From positions 28,409,362-28,473,361 of the forward strand of contig OY743170.1 of the NCBI GenBank assembly GCA_963555705.1: a stretch of DNA of 64,000 bases, read 5' to 3'. Shown piece by piece: positions 47,330-59,374 of the stretch (positions within the stretch are counted from its first letter, which is position 1; each line of letters opens with the position of its first letter). The DNA comes from Ligustrum vulgare (taxonomy: Eukaryota; Streptophyta; Magnoliopsida; Lamiales; Oleaceae). The translations under genes were made by a program, and so were the position numbers. Below the pieces are notes generated by a model, which made no database searches, had not been told where the DNA came from, and worked only from the letters and a program-made list of their open reading frames with translations.

Positions 47330-48010
47330 GATTCTAAGGGAGGGGGGAGCCTTGAACGAAAATCCTAGTTAAGTGTTGTTTAGAAGATTGTGTTTTTGTA
47401 AAAAATTATTACAGAATTGAAGTTCTTGTATAATTCGGATTTGCCCCCTCAGTCTTATAAATATAGTGCAATACTTAGGCCTTTGTCATCCATCAAAATA
47501 AAGCAAGGTTAGAGAAGATAAGTATACGTTCTTTCTCGTAAAACATTTTTTTATTATAGTAAATTCCTACAACGGCAGAATGGGACGTAATCTCACAACG
47601 AGACGAAAATCTATAAATCTTGTTTTTCTTGATTGTTTTTCTCACAATGAGACGAAAGTCCTAATGTCGTGATTTAAGATGTACAAGATGCTTTACGTTT
47701 TATTGATTCTTGGATGATGGATTCAGGGGTTTCTTTTCATACCACTTCACAACGTAAGGTTATAACCTTTGGATATTGTTGGTATTGACGATGTCTGTTT
47801 AAAGATGCCAAACGAGTTTGTATGGAGAATTCATAAGGTGAAGCATGTATCTAAAATGGTGCATATTTGATCTCATTTGGACAACTCGATGATGAAGGTC
47901 ATAATGTGATGTTCAGTGTTGGATCTTGGAAAGTCACGAAGGAATCCATGGTTGTTGCTCGAGAAAATAAATCTAAAACTCTTTACATTACTTCCAATTG
48001 TAGAGACAGG
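47330..48010 (+). pseudogene. Ty1/copia LTR/protease remains, plus strand
   Basis: 47690-48010 reads DSWMMDSGVSFHTTSQ (protease, DSGA altered to DSGV), then ISFGQLDDEGHNVMFSVGSW and WKVTKESMVVARENK, the start of the GAG-pre-integrase region of copia elements, in broken frames. The preceding 47330-47600 has a TATAAATATA box near 47456 and could be LTR. It meets an oppositely oriented copia fragment at about 48100. Confidence 0.7.
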
Positions 48011-48117
48011 GTTGTGAGTTTATTTCTTCTGATCCTAAAATATTTTCTTTTCTTACTCTTTTGCATCTTTGAGGTTCACCAGATTGCTCGACAAGAAGAT
48101 TTGTCTGCGTGTGATGA

Positions 48118-49262
48118 TCATCTAAAAACAAGAATGTCTTCTTGAGTTTCATTAGACACTTGAGAGTATCTTGTTTCCAATACATTTAGAAAGAAGTCTA
48201 CATCCCATGATTCTATTATAAAATTGAATTTCAAATTTAATAACCAATAGACCTTATTACTTGATGCATATCCTACAAATGCACATTTTATATATCTATG
48301 GCCTATTTGGTTCTTTTTTGGATTTGTATTCTTGTAATAAATAAGACATCCCCACAGTTTAAAATATCTCACGTTTGGTTCCCTTCCCTTTCACATTTCA
48401 TATGGAGAAATATTGTTCATGTTCGTAAGAATCCAACTAATTATGTGACTTGCATTAAGTAAAGTTTCACCCCCCACAAATTAAAAGGTAATTCGACATT
48501 CAATAATAATATGGCATTAATCATTTTTAAGAGATTTTTATTCTTTCTTTTAGCCTAGCCGTGTACATGATGCATGACATTGGTGTAAAATATCATTTTG
48601 TTCACAAAATATGTTGAATTCAGTTGAAAAATATTATCTACCTCTATCACTTCTATAAAAATTATTTTTCTTCCTACTTGATTTTCAATCTCAGCATTAT
48701 ATACTTTAAACATATTAAAAGCTTCATATTTATGTTTAAACTAATATACATAAGTATACCTAAAGTAATCATCAATGAATGTTACAAAATATCTATTGCC
48801 TCCTCTAGTTAGTATTTCATTTAATTTACAAATATCATAATGAACTAGTTCAAGTAAATGAGATGTTCTTTCAATACTGTAAATTTCTTCTTAATCATTT
48901 TTTGTTTAATACATATTTCACATATATCAAACATATCAAACTCACATGATAACAATCCACATTTTATTATTAGATCTTTTCATAGTACTAATACTTATAT
49001 GTGCTAATCTACTATTCAATAAAGTAAATAATCAGTCATATAAATAAAATATTTGTTTTTATTGTCATATATCTCAAGATTATAATGTTTGGCCATTCCA
49101 TCACTTGAATATCATTTACCAACAAATAACCATTTTGAGTTAGTACAATTTTACTTGACTCAAATACATATTTCCTTATTTTTTTTTCAAAGGAACCCCA
49201 CTTGCCAATCACTTTGCAACATTCTTCATTTTTCATTTGAATATCTTCTTTCATTATTGCGA
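48118..49262 (-). pseudogene. Ty1/copia gag-integrase remains, minus strand
   Basis: From high to low: VFESSKIVLTQNGYLLVNDI (49200-49100, gag/protease junction), a broken pre-integrase region (CEFDMFDICEICIKQK near 48900), integrase scraps, then FKLWGCLIYYK, IGHRYIKCAFVGYASSNKVY and FIIESWDVDFF at 48372-48190 (end of integrase). Stops throughout. Its order and strand differ from the adjacent plus-strand copia piece, so they are separate insertions. Confidence 0.75.
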
Positions 49263-49269
49263 CTTTTTC

Positions 49270-49490
49270 CTACCGTAATTGTACGGATCTAATAAGTAAT
49301 AAAGTGGATGTCGAGTCCAAGTATCATACTCGCAGAGATTGAGATAAATTGTTTTCTAAGTTCCTACCCTTAACCAAAACAACTAGAATCAACTTTGAGA
49401 GTTTGTAAAATGAAATTAAACTAAGTAATAAACTACATATGAATATTTTAAGAGTTTTGATTTATATGCGTGAACATAGTGCTAAGTAGG
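49270..49490 (-). repeat. Athila-like LTR 3'-end fragment
   Basis: AAGTAATAAAGTGGATGTCG (49291 onward), then AAGTATCATACTCGCAGAGA and GAAATTAAACTAAGTAAT, match the reverse of the Athila-like LTR terminus seen at 25333-25500 and 52250-52380. Only about 200 bp remain. Confidence 0.65.
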
Positions 49491-49496
49491 GGTGAA

Positions 49497-49625
49497 TACG
49501 GTCTGGTTTAGACGATTTTTGACATATTTTCAAATCAAACCATTTTAACCGGTTTGACATTTTTTCAAACCAAACCAAACCATTTCATTTCATTTTAAAA
49601 ACCAAGCCAAACCATTTTTTTGCAT
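49497..49625. mobile_element. hAT-like MITE end fragment
   Basis: Begins TAGGGGTGAATACGG, a typical plant hAT terminus. Repeated GGTTTGG/CCAAACC subterminal motifs follow (AACCGGTTTGACA, AACCAAACCAAACCATTTC). No right terminus found. Confidence 0.5.
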
Positions 49626-50716
49626 TTCGAAGATAACTAGAAATTAATAGATCAACTTTGATAACAAACGAGACATGCCACAATGTCTCAATGCTTATTT
49701 ACTGAAGTTATGACAAAATAAATAACTGAGTAGGAATTTTTATTCTGAGTAGGAATGTAAATGGAGATCCACTCCAACTTTCAATTGTCAATGTAAAATC
49801 TATAGTATTTATAATTTGATTCATTTCAGCATAGCACCAATGAGAGATAAATAGAAGTGATTTTCAAGAGTTCAAGACAAAAGGCATATACAGAGAAAAT
49901 ACTTTGGCCTTGAAATGTTTTCTTTTATTTGCATGCAAACTTCTTCTCGTTTCTTGTTGGTGTTAGGAGATTCTTCAACTATCTATATAATATATCCTCA
50001 GCCTTCAAAATCAGAATATATATTACAAAATATAGGGGAGAGTTAATAGAAGAAAGTATTTTGGAAAAACTGCTGACAAGTGACAATAGTAGGCAGTTGA
50101 GTATTCCAGGAGGTTTATAAGTATAATTTAGGAACTTCAAACCTTCAAGATTCTATGCCTATATGTACTAATCTTTCCACCCCAAACTGCTTGGTTTCTT
50201 TTTTAAATGTCAGGATTACTATACTTTGTTGGGGAACATCTGATTAATCCTAGGTCGAATTACATAAATAAATTACCTCATATATGAAAGTTATATTCTC
50301 ACAAAAACGATAATTCAATATTGACTATATATGTGCTCAGTTTCATAAAGTCTAACTTAATAAACAATTTGGTAAAATCACATGTTTTACTGTCGTCAAA
50401 TGTTACTCCTAAAACAATATTTAATTCAAATAGGCAGCAAGCATGTAAACAAACATTTTTTTTACTCCACCCGCATGTGAAAGAATGAATGAAATAAACA
50501 ACATATACATAATAATGATATATGGACTCATTTCAAGAAAAATCTCCAAACTAAAATTTTACATTGTCCTCAATGTATCCAATAAAATTACACAAGATAA
50601 TAAAAGTACAAAAATAACCCTTACTCGGTATTGGAGGAATTTTGCTAAGCAGATTAACATAATGTTTAACTGTCAAATATCTGCCAAACTTCTGATTGTT
50701 GCCCTTAAGGAGAGAG
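49626..50716. other. Unassigned AT-rich DNA
   Basis: No gene recognised. 50545-50580 repeats a motif also seen at 9348-9380, which may mark retroelement 3' non-coding sequence. Confidence 0.3.
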
Positions 50717-50932
50717 ATGATCAACAACAAAGATTATAAGGTCATTGAGAATTTGGAGGGATATGAACCTGATCACTGCCACTTTCCACACAACCCACTC
50801 TATATGCCCAGTCTTGAAGATATACTAGAGGTGGACGGTGAGGGTAACATAATAGAGTATGTTCCTAGAAGTCTAGATGACGAAGAGGACCCTATTAAGA
50901 ATCAAGAAGAGAGTAGTGCAGAAAATTATTAG
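50717..50932 (+). CDS. Small acidic open frame of unknown nature
   Basis: 71 codons from the ATG at 50717 (an in-frame ATG also lies at 50696), rich in Glu and Asp, with the stretch YEPDHCHFPHNPLYMPSLED. I do not recognise a family. No promoter or intron evidence. It may be a relic of a retroelement polyprotein or a chance frame. Listed because its composition is more protein-like than other short frames nearby. Confidence 0.2.
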   Translation: MINNKDYKVIENLEGYEPDHCHFPHNPLYMPSLEDILEVDGEGNIIEYVPRSLDDEEDPIKNQEESSAENY

Positions 50933-51479
50933 ATAATAGTCATTTATGCTATTTTTAGAATTTTGATTATTTGCATAAGATTTTCCAGTCCATTGTGGAT
51001 ACTTGTTATGCCTTGTGAACTTTTTTCATTTTGCAAGATTTTCAAGAACTTGTGAATAAAATATGTCATTATTTACTTCTCTTTCCTCCAAGAATTATAG
51101 CAATAATTTCCACATCTAGCAGGAAGTGGGGAGACCGCCCCTCTCTTGTAAATTGTACATACGTCACATTCCATTGTCTTAGAGGAGAATTCAACATACT
51201 CCTGCGTGCTGGGAAGTTCCATTCTTTACCTTAGAAGATCATATTCACCTTCATCGGGCTTGGACGTTCAATTGTTCAAGGGAGTTTTGTAACCTCCATA
51301 ATATTGTTTATTTAAGGCTATGACACCACGAGTCATAAGAACTAACAACAACGAACAACCCTAGAAAATAGAACAACATCAATCTAATGTGATTTCCCAA
51401 CAGTTTCTTGCCAAATGCGCACTTTCACCTAAAGTTTCAGTGACTGGATAAGAGTTTATGCATTGATATAACAAGAGGA
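50933..51479. other. Unassigned DNA upstream of a gypsy pol fragment
   Basis: Nothing recognised as coding. Probably part of the gag/linker region of the gypsy fragment that follows, but too decayed to show it. Confidence 0.3.
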
Positions 51480-54330
51480 GGAAAAGAACCGAAATGTTTT
51501 AGCAGGTAACATTATCGTATTTGGCTTACTTGCTTACGTGTTAATAGATTATGGTGCCATACACTTTCGTATCCTCTAAGTTTGTGCATAGACTAGGATT
51601 GAGAATTGAGCATGCCTTTATTCCCATTAGAAGTATGTATTCCATCCACACTCTTTCGTATCCTCCAAGTTTATGCATAGACTAGCCTAAGAGTTGAGCA
51701 TGCCTTATTTCCATTAGAAGTATGTATTCCATCTGAAAAAAGTTTGGACACGAATAAAATTGTTTAGACGACAAGGGTAAAAATCGATGGTAGATTTTCA
51801 TGAATGGAATTATATGTATTGAGTTACCACAGCATTCTAAGAATGGATTGACTTTCTGAGAATCACACCACAATTTGTTGTTTTGAGAAGTAAGTGATAT
51901 TCCAAAAGCTAGGATAGGGAGAATTTCAGTTATTAGTGATTAGAATGAGGTCACTACCCCGCATTATTTCTACCTTGAAGGCTAGATTGATTCTATAGTC
52001 AAATGGCAGTACGATACTCTTGATGTCAATAGTAGACCAAGAAGAGAACAAATGATTGACAATTAGTGATGTCAAGGTATTTTGTGAATTCTAGATGTTT
52101 TTCAAGAAAAGATGCCCAAAATGCCTCCAAAACGAGAAGTAGAGTTTTCTATAGATCCAGTCCCCTATTCTACATCCATTTCTAAGGCTTCTTCTAGAAT
52201 GACATCCAAGGAACTTGTTGCTAATCGCATGTGTACGGATTGCACAAGTAATAAAGTGGATATGAGTCCGAATATCGTTCTCACGAGAATTGTGTAAATT
52301 GTATTTTAGATCAAGATCCTTAATCGGAACTATGAAAATATCAAGCTTGTGAATTTTGAATTAAACTAAACTAATTAAAACAAAACATTTGATTTATGAA
52401 AAAGCTATAAAATAAAAATGTTAGAATTATAAATTCACTTTAACTCTATCATCCATATCTTGACTTAGACAATTAACAACAATGAGTGAGGTTTTGAAAA
52501 TCCATGTTCCTAAAGTTATTACAACCCTCTTTCGAACGGTGAATTAAAACATTTTTTCCATAAGAGATTTGATTATACTTCTATGACAAACCCAAACATG
52601 TAGAAAAACATTATGGTTTTATGAACACTTACACAAAGCATAGTGATATTTTTCTATCTCCTATCAAACTTTGTGGCAATTAATTCAAGTCTAATGATTT
52701 TCTACTCTTTCGAACATAGAAAAACATCCCATACTGATCATGCTTCCAAAATTGTAGATGAAAATAATCCACAATTAATTGCATCAAACCCATAAATTGC
52801 ATAAATTAAACATAAAGTCAAAACATGGAATTAAGAAATTAAAGTATCATCACAATTCTAACATTAAAAAGCTAGTTTAGTTACATGATGGAAAATAAAT
52901 CACAAGAAAGATGATAGGATGTCACCCATTTATGTTCTTGATCTTGTATCTTCAATCTTGACTATGGCTTTCCAAGGATCCCTCAACAATTGGACAGCAT
53001 TTTCGCATGAATTATGACAAGTTGGAACCCCTAAAACATGTCTCAAGCCAGGTATATATAAGTTATGTTGAAACATAGGTCAAAAGAGGAGAAACCCAAC
53101 TGAAAATTGCGAAAAAGCCCAGCTACGCGGCCAGTCGAACAACCATGCGACCGCACGGTTATCCCAAATTCGGTTATGTTTATAAGTGATGTGGTTGTGC
53201 AACCGCGCGGTTCTATGATATGCGATAGCACGGTTTCCCTACTAGGATGCAATTTCATCTTTTGAGTTCTCTTAAGTTGGTTCTTGATCTTTAATTGCAG
53301 CCCAGGTTCTTCATCTTCCAATTTGAGCAATTAGGTCCCTATACTTCTAATTTCTTCTATTTTCTTCATTTCTCTCTTCAATTGGCTTCTTGCACTTCTT
53401 TATGTCTACAATTGTGCTCCTTTTATCATCCAATTCTACTGCGTTTACTTTATTTGCATCATTTTCTCATTTAGGTTGTTTTCTGGAATATAAACAAATA
53501 AGTAGTGAATATTCTCAAACGAACATATAAAATCCTACTTTTAAGATAAAAATAAGTGTATAAAATTCACTTACTAGAACTATTGGAGTTGATGGCAGGA
53601 TTGAAAGAATTGTAGGAGAGAAGTTTTATAGACCTAGTGTGTCATCTTGGGGTGCGCCAATGCTATTCGTTATGAAGAGAATTGAGTAGATGTACTATCA
53701 AGAACAAGTATCTTCTTCCTAGGATCGAGAACTTGTTTAATCAACTTTAAGGTGCAATAGTGTTTTCCATGATCGACCTGAGGTCTTGATACCTTCAATT
53801 AATAATCAAGGCTAATGTCCCCTAAACTGCTTTCACAAATAGGTATGGACACTACAAATTTCAAGTCATACCATTTGGGTTGACTAATGCTCCGAGAGAG
53901 TTTACGGACTTGATGAATCACCTTTTCCATGAATACCTATATCGATTTGTCATTGTGTTCATCAATGATACTCTAATATATTCAAGGAGAGAAGACGAAC
54001 ATGATGAACACTTGAGGATTGTTCTAGGGGTTTTGAAGAAGGAGAAATTGTACGTGAAATTAAAGAAATGCAATTTTTGGTTAGAACAAATAGTATTCCT
54101 TGGCCATATTATTATGGCCTAAGAAGTAGAGATGGATCCAAGTAAAGTGAGGACAATGTTAAATTGGTCAGGGTCAACAAATGCAAGAGAAGTTTACATT
54201 TTATTGAGTTTGGAAAGGCACTATCGGAAGTTCATTGAAGGATTACCATCGGAAGTTCATTGAAGGATTACCCAATATAATAAGACCGCTAATGCACTAA
54301 CACGTTTGGTGTAAAGCTTGATTGGATAGA
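51480..54330 (+). pseudogene. Ty3/gypsy protease and reverse transcriptase remains, split by a solo LTR
   Basis: Protease at 51495-51890: VLAGNIIVFGLLAYVLIDYG (DSGA-type site altered), with an internal tandem duplication of about 85-90 bp (51562-51735). The connection to RT at 52110-52218 reads PPKREVEFSIDPVPYSTSIS and KELV. RT resumes at 53575-54330: [72 protein letters not shown] (YxDD-type site altered to FIND) and [12 protein letters not shown]. The break between 52218 and 53570 is a minus-oriented LTR. Sequence similarity recalls chromovirus (Tekay/Del-like) elements. RNase H and integrase are missing. Confidence 0.82.
52219..53569 (-). mobile_element. Athila-like solo LTR inside the gypsy pol
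   Basis: On the minus strand it begins TGAATTTTATACACTTATTT at 53569 and ends near 52219 with the same terminus as the LTR at 25333 (AAGTAATAAAGTGGAT). The flanks CTTGT and CTTAC are a weak 5-bp duplication (3 of 5). A TATATATAAG box near 53052 is read on the minus strand. Its GCGGTTGCGCG-like patches (53120-53230) recall the GC-rich spots of the 17496 LTR. No coding sequence. The start matches the LTR at 63409. Confidence 0.8.
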
Positions 54331-54984
54331 GAAATTTGAATAGAATTTTCAAGAATTAAAGTAGAGAAACAAATCGAGTTTACGTATTTTATTTACCTCA
54401 TGATTTAAGAATTTCATTATGTAGTATTTTCGAAAATTAAGACAACTATTTACATTCTTAAAATCTTATTTTGGGGTAATATTTAAGATACGTCCATTTT
54501 TTTGTTTACTTTATTATATTTATTAAATTCTTTGATATTTAGAAACGATTTTAGTGGCACTCGAATTGATAGGATTCAGGGCATTGCAGTATGATTAGTT
54601 GCTATCAGGATTCAACTTAAGTCTATCTTAAGCAGGAAGTTATATGTTCGAATCCTAAGGGCGCTACAGAAATACATGAGGGGGAAAAGAGGGCAAACGT
54701 CCTCCCAAAGTGAACAATACATATTATGTAATGACTTGGACATAGAAGTTGGATCGTTACAATTTTTTATTGATATTGTAGTGTAAACATTATTTTTCCC
54801 ATTCTTCCTTTATAAAGACTAGTAGTAAGTACGTACGTTGTACACGACCAATTTGTTACGTGTACAATTTTTGTTTTGAAATCAAAATTGTATTTTATTT
54901 TATATAAAAAAATTAAAAGTTTAAAGTTAAATAACATTTACCTAACTGCATATAATTTCGGCATACTTATGTTGTATGTGTAAA
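54331..54984. other. Spacer with a B-box-like site and a Helitron-like end
   Basis: No gene. A SINE-like patch may lie at 54590-54720, where GTTCGAATCC (54646-54655) matches a Pol III B box, but no A box or tail is clear. A Helitron-like terminus is listed separately at 54819. Confidence 0.3.
54819..54850 (-). mobile_element. Helitron-like 3' terminus
   Basis: Read on the minus strand: CGTGTACAACGTACGTAC, a hairpin-forming stretch, then TTACTACTAG followed by T. A hairpin a few bases before CTRR and an A/T target are the mark of Helitron 3' ends. A similar end lies at 57768. The other end of the element was not found. Confidence 0.4.
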
Positions 54985-57170
54985 TTAGCGTCTTGTCAAT
55001 CTTTTACATATATTAACGCTTCCAAAATATTTTCTTTTAATCGGCTCTTGACTTTTGACAAAATCCTTTTACCTGCGCTAAAAGCAGACTCCGAAACTAC
55101 CGTGTTAACCAGAGGTATTAGTAGATCTTTTTCTATGGCAGAAACAATCTGATATCTTCGTTCGTATATTCGCCAATATTGAAGTAAATCAAATTCCAAA
55201 GAATTAGCAGGCTCCACATTTCTAAGTAAATCTTGTTGAAAATAGTTTTTCAATTCTTCAGGCATTTGAAGTGGACCTGATTCGTTACAACTAGGAGACA
55301 TAGTGTAAGAAGAAGTTCCATGTGTTTGACTAATTTCTTCCATTAGATTTTATAATTCTACTTCGTCATCTCCAAGTGTAGTGGCACGTGATGGTGCAAA
55401 TTGTGTATAACTAACATTAGCTCCTAATTATGCTGCATATACGTTATACATGTTTACAAAAGTGCTTTCTAAATTATTATAAGTGATAGGGGCATCCAAA
55501 ATCAACGAGCTATTGATTTTTGAACCAAGAAGTTTTGTACCTTTTAAATTGTAACACAGGTCCATTACGCATGCTAAGGGAAATAATATTGGTAAATCTT
55601 CCCAATATTTTCTAAATTTCATTTCCATAGCAATTATCATATCAACAAAAAATGAGTCAGTTCTATATCTATAAAAAGTTCTTGCAATAATATAAATACG
55701 TTCAAGAACTCTTTAACTAGTTGGGTAATATATCCCAGATAATATGTTGGTTGAATCGTAAAAACTTGTCAAAAATCTTTTTACTTTAAAAGCAGCTTCC
55801 CAATCCGATTCTATTAATAGAGGATCATCGTCATTCATAAGTGTTCTACTGTTATAATACTCCATTATTATGTGTTCATAACCTTCACATGATTTAAGTA
55901 ACAAATATGTAGAGTTCCACCTATGGCCTACGTCGGTGATAAATTTCTTAGAATCTAAACCGTATTGTGAACACATCCCTTCAAAATATTATTTTCTACT
56001 CGGTGATATGGTTATGCGCACTAATGGATCTCTAATTCTATCCATTTGATTTTTAATATGTTTCAGTCCATCTTGAACAATTAAATTTAAAATATGACAA
56101 ACACATCTAACATGGAATAAAAAATCACCAAATTTCGGATTAAGAATTCTACATAACTTATCTACAATATGCTTATTTACACTAGCATTATCGAAAGTAA
56201 ATAATCGAATTTTACTTTCGAACACATATTCTCTAACAATCTGCAGTATAGCATTAAATATGTTGGCTGTATTATGAAGAAATTCTAGAATTGTAAAAGC
56301 GATAATTTTTTTATGCATAACAAAAGTGGATCAATGTAGTGTGCAATTGTAGTAATACAACATTTTTTATTAATACCTTACCAAAGATCAGAAGTAAAAG
56401 AAATAACACCACCATATTTATTTAAATTGACTATTAATTGCTTCTTAGTTTTAAGAAAATATTCTATTGTAACAGAATGCAGAGGGTTTTGACTAATATC
56501 GACGTACCTGGGTTGAAGATAACACTTGATGTAGGTAACAAAGTGTTCGTTGTCCATTATGCTTAGTGGTAACTCCGCCACCACAACGAATTGAACCATG
56601 TCGTTCGATTCTCTTTTTTGGAATACATCCAATTTGAAAGTGTAGATTCAGCTGTGAATCACTAGCAGATGAACCAAATTGTAGTTGACTTTGATTTGAT
56701 TCAACGAACCCGTACTTGGTCTCACACTTGCGATAGTGACGGTTGAGGTGTGTAGTACCAATGCTCTTTTGCCATGCCAATTGTTGTGCAGAATATTTGC
56801 ACATAGCTTTGAACTCTTCAGTTCCTTCAATTATTTTCCTCGTTGCAACCAATTTAAAGTGATCACAACACTTTGAAGTTGTTGACTTCCCACATTTTCT
56901 AGCTTTTCGTTTCCCTCTTGGGTCGGGAATATTTGGATCATTTTGTAAGATTTAAACATTTTCATTTTCTTCAACATCGTCTAAGTCGATTGGTTGATTT
57001 AATGCATCTTCTTCAATATTGTTGGAAATTTTTATGTTGTTGAGACCGAAAAATTCATCATTGAACTGAGAGTGAGATTGTGGTGTTGAGTCATCATGTC
57101 CCCAAATCCAGGTGGACCATCGAATAACAAATCTTTGGCTGCTGGGATTCATTCTTTTGTATGTGGTGTG
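54985..57170 (-). pseudogene. hAT transposase, zinc-finger BED type, broken
   Basis: Minus strand, high to low. The N-terminus starts near 57168. A BED finger lies at about 56890-56700 (CCDHF...HLNRHYRKC, with the second Cys of CxxC changed to Ser). Then SFTSDLW (56380), the RNase-H-like core with FTFDNASVNKHIVDKL (56200) and FHVRCVCHILNLIVQDG (56100), and DVGHRWNSTYLLLKSCEGYE (55930). The hAT dimerisation domain is at 55200-54996 (FDLLQYWRI, LLIPLVNTVVSESAFSAGKR). The order and motifs fit plant RICESLEEPER/Ac-type transposases. At least six stops or frameshifts split it, including a stop after NENV near 56955. Confidence 0.87.
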
Positions 57171-57479
57171 AAAATTTTGAAATAGAAAATGAAATGTGTG
57201 TAATTGTAGTAATAAGAATATTGAAAATTGTAAATAATAAATTGTTAGAATTGAGAGATGTAATGACAAATTGAGAGATTGAAATTGAAGTATATAATTG
57301 TATAATTGTAGACTTGTAGTAAAGAGAGCTTGGCTAAGTAACAATTAGAGAGTAGTTGAGAGATGGTGTGGAGTGGAGGAGTTGAAGTATGGTTGTATTT
57401 ATAGGGGAAAAAAATATAAAATGAGTCAACATGTACATTACATGGCAACGGTCACATTGTGACCGTTACCATTTTTTTT

Positions 57480-57690
57480 TCTTATTTATTTATTTTTGTT
57501 TGCGAGCCGACGAGCCGAGTAGTTAGACTCGTGAGGCATGAGCCGCTCGTTGAACCATGCTCGGCTCGTGGTTCAACGTAGTCGATTGGATCGTCCACCA
57601 GCTCGTCTTTTTTACGAGTCGAGCCGCCCCTCGGCTCGTGTTTTCGCAAGCCGAGCCAACGGGCAACTCGACCTGTTTGCCACCTCTAGT
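57480..57690. repeat. hAT subterminal repeats and right terminus
   Basis: GAGCCG, GCTCGT and their complements are repeated about a dozen times in 57500-57660. The sequence ends TTTGCCACCTCTA at 57688, which in reverse is TAGAGGTGGCAAA, a classic hAT inverted terminus. It lies just 5' of the transposase remains and is its likely outer end. A matching left end below 54985 was not found. Confidence 0.7.
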
Positions 57691-57767
57691 TATATAGAAT
57701 TTAAATATAAAATGTGAGGGTAGAATGGGAAATTAAGATTTTTTCGCTCATTCCTACTTTTTTTATA

Positions 57768-57797
57768 CTAGTTTTTGTGCGTGCGTTGCACGCATAT
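57768..57797 (-). mobile_element. Helitron-like 3' terminus
   Basis: Minus strand: TGCGTGCAACGCACGCAC forms a hairpin, followed by AAAAACTAG and T. Same layout as 54819. The 5' end was not located. Confidence 0.45.
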
Positions 57798-57847
57798 TGC
57801 CAGTATTTTCCTATCAGAAAAGTTTCGAATAATGATTTCTTGTTTGA

Positions 57848-58095
57848 TACTCCATTTGTCCCATAAAGATAGACTCATTTTTATTTTTACACGAATTAAG
57901 AAAACATAATTATTATATGTTGGAACTATGAATTTGCTTACATTTTACCTAATATACCCCTACATTAATTAAATAATAAGTAGTTCATATGCGCTGATAA
58001 CAATGTATATTAAATAGGGATATATTAAAAAATAAAGATACTAATATAATCTTAATAAGGAAAGTAACCTATAATTTGGGACAAACCAAAAGGAA
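57848..58095. mobile_element. Stowaway-like (Tc1/mariner) non-autonomous element
   Basis: The left end reads TACTCCATTTGTCCCATAAA and the right end ATTTGGGACAAACCAAAAGG, inverted around TTTGTCCCA/TGGGACAAA. The TA at the left is the expected target. No coding sequence. The ends are diverged. Confidence 0.55.
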
Positions 58096-59374
58096 AACCA
58101 AAGAAAAATTAATGAAATATGAAATACGTTGCTAATGGATCATTTTAAATGATTTTGCTACAATTTAGTAATTCAAAAATAATGTAATAAAGTATTGTGC
58201 GAAAGTTTCACATCAATATTAAGATATTGTTATTACGACTTTATTTGAACACTCATAATTAACTTAACGAAAAAAATAAGTAATACAAAACGATAAAAAT
58301 AGGAGCACGAGAAGGTCTCTATAAAGATGTCCAAGGTAATCTTTGGATAGGTGACCGAATAGTGCATCTAATTGTTGCCCACATAGTGTTTAATTGGATG
58401 AATAATGCTTAAATTGATGGGAAATCCAGGCAATTTGCCTGAATAGTGTTTAATTGGATGAATAGTTAAATTGTATGAATAGTGTTTAATTAAAATTGAA
58501 TGAATAGTATTAATTATTCAATCTGTTATATATATATAGAGATTGTATATAGAGAGATTAATTGAAATTGAATGAATAGTGTCAATTGAGATTTTGAATC
58601 TTTTATATATAGATAGATAGATAGATAGATTGTAGAAAAAATAATCGTGTTAGTGAAAATTTAATGAGAATTTAGTGAAAATACATGGAATGTAAAAAAT
58701 AATATAGACCATAAATATAGAAGTGTGGATAAAATGAGAAATCAAAAGTTTCACACTCATCCTCACTTATTATAGATTGTAAATAAATGTAGATATAGGA
58801 GGATCATATAAAGAAATTAATTTGTTTTATCTCAAGGGAGAAAATTCACACATTAGGAAATTGGTTGTGAAACCAAGAAATGGGTAGCATCGGGTTTTTA
58901 AGGATTAAACTCGGTTAACAATGACTAAATAAGGATCCTATTGCCTTTCATGCCTTGGTTAATTTCTCTCCCTCTTTTTAATTGTTTTTTTGTAGCTTAT
59001 AGTTTTAGATTAACCGAAAACAAAGTTCTAATATCAGGGTTGTCACATGCATATTATGTATTAGTAGCCCGAGTAAGGTCAGAGCATAACGAGAAAGTGA
59101 TTCCAACAAAGACTGCAGAAAACATGAAATTTCTCTCTCCACAAACAAGAAGTCGAGCAAAGTGAAGCAATCAAATCAAATGAACTGAAAAAACGCTAAT
59201 CTTTTTCCCGGATGATTATTGTGCACGGATTACAAAGTACTCAAAGCTTCCATCTCTCAGTTAGAAGAAAATAGAAATTAAATTGAACAAAGCTTTTCTA
59301 ACACTCTTTAGAAAAACAAAGAATGACAAAGGGCTAGAATCAGAAACGGCATTTTGACATCGTAGCTAACAAAA
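58096..59374. other. Spacer with a minisatellite, downstream of the NST1-like gene
   Basis: 58370-58600 holds a degenerate repeat of GAATAGTGTTTAATTGGAT. A (GATA)n-type run lies at about 58610-58630. Short frames at 58941-59165 have no recognisable domain. The first part of the NST1-like 3' UTR (minus strand) should be just below 59375. Confidence 0.5.

Noticed and set aside
54590..54720. SINE suggested by GTTCGAATCC at 54646
   Set aside because: No A box, no poly(A) or poly(T) tail and no flanking duplication seen.
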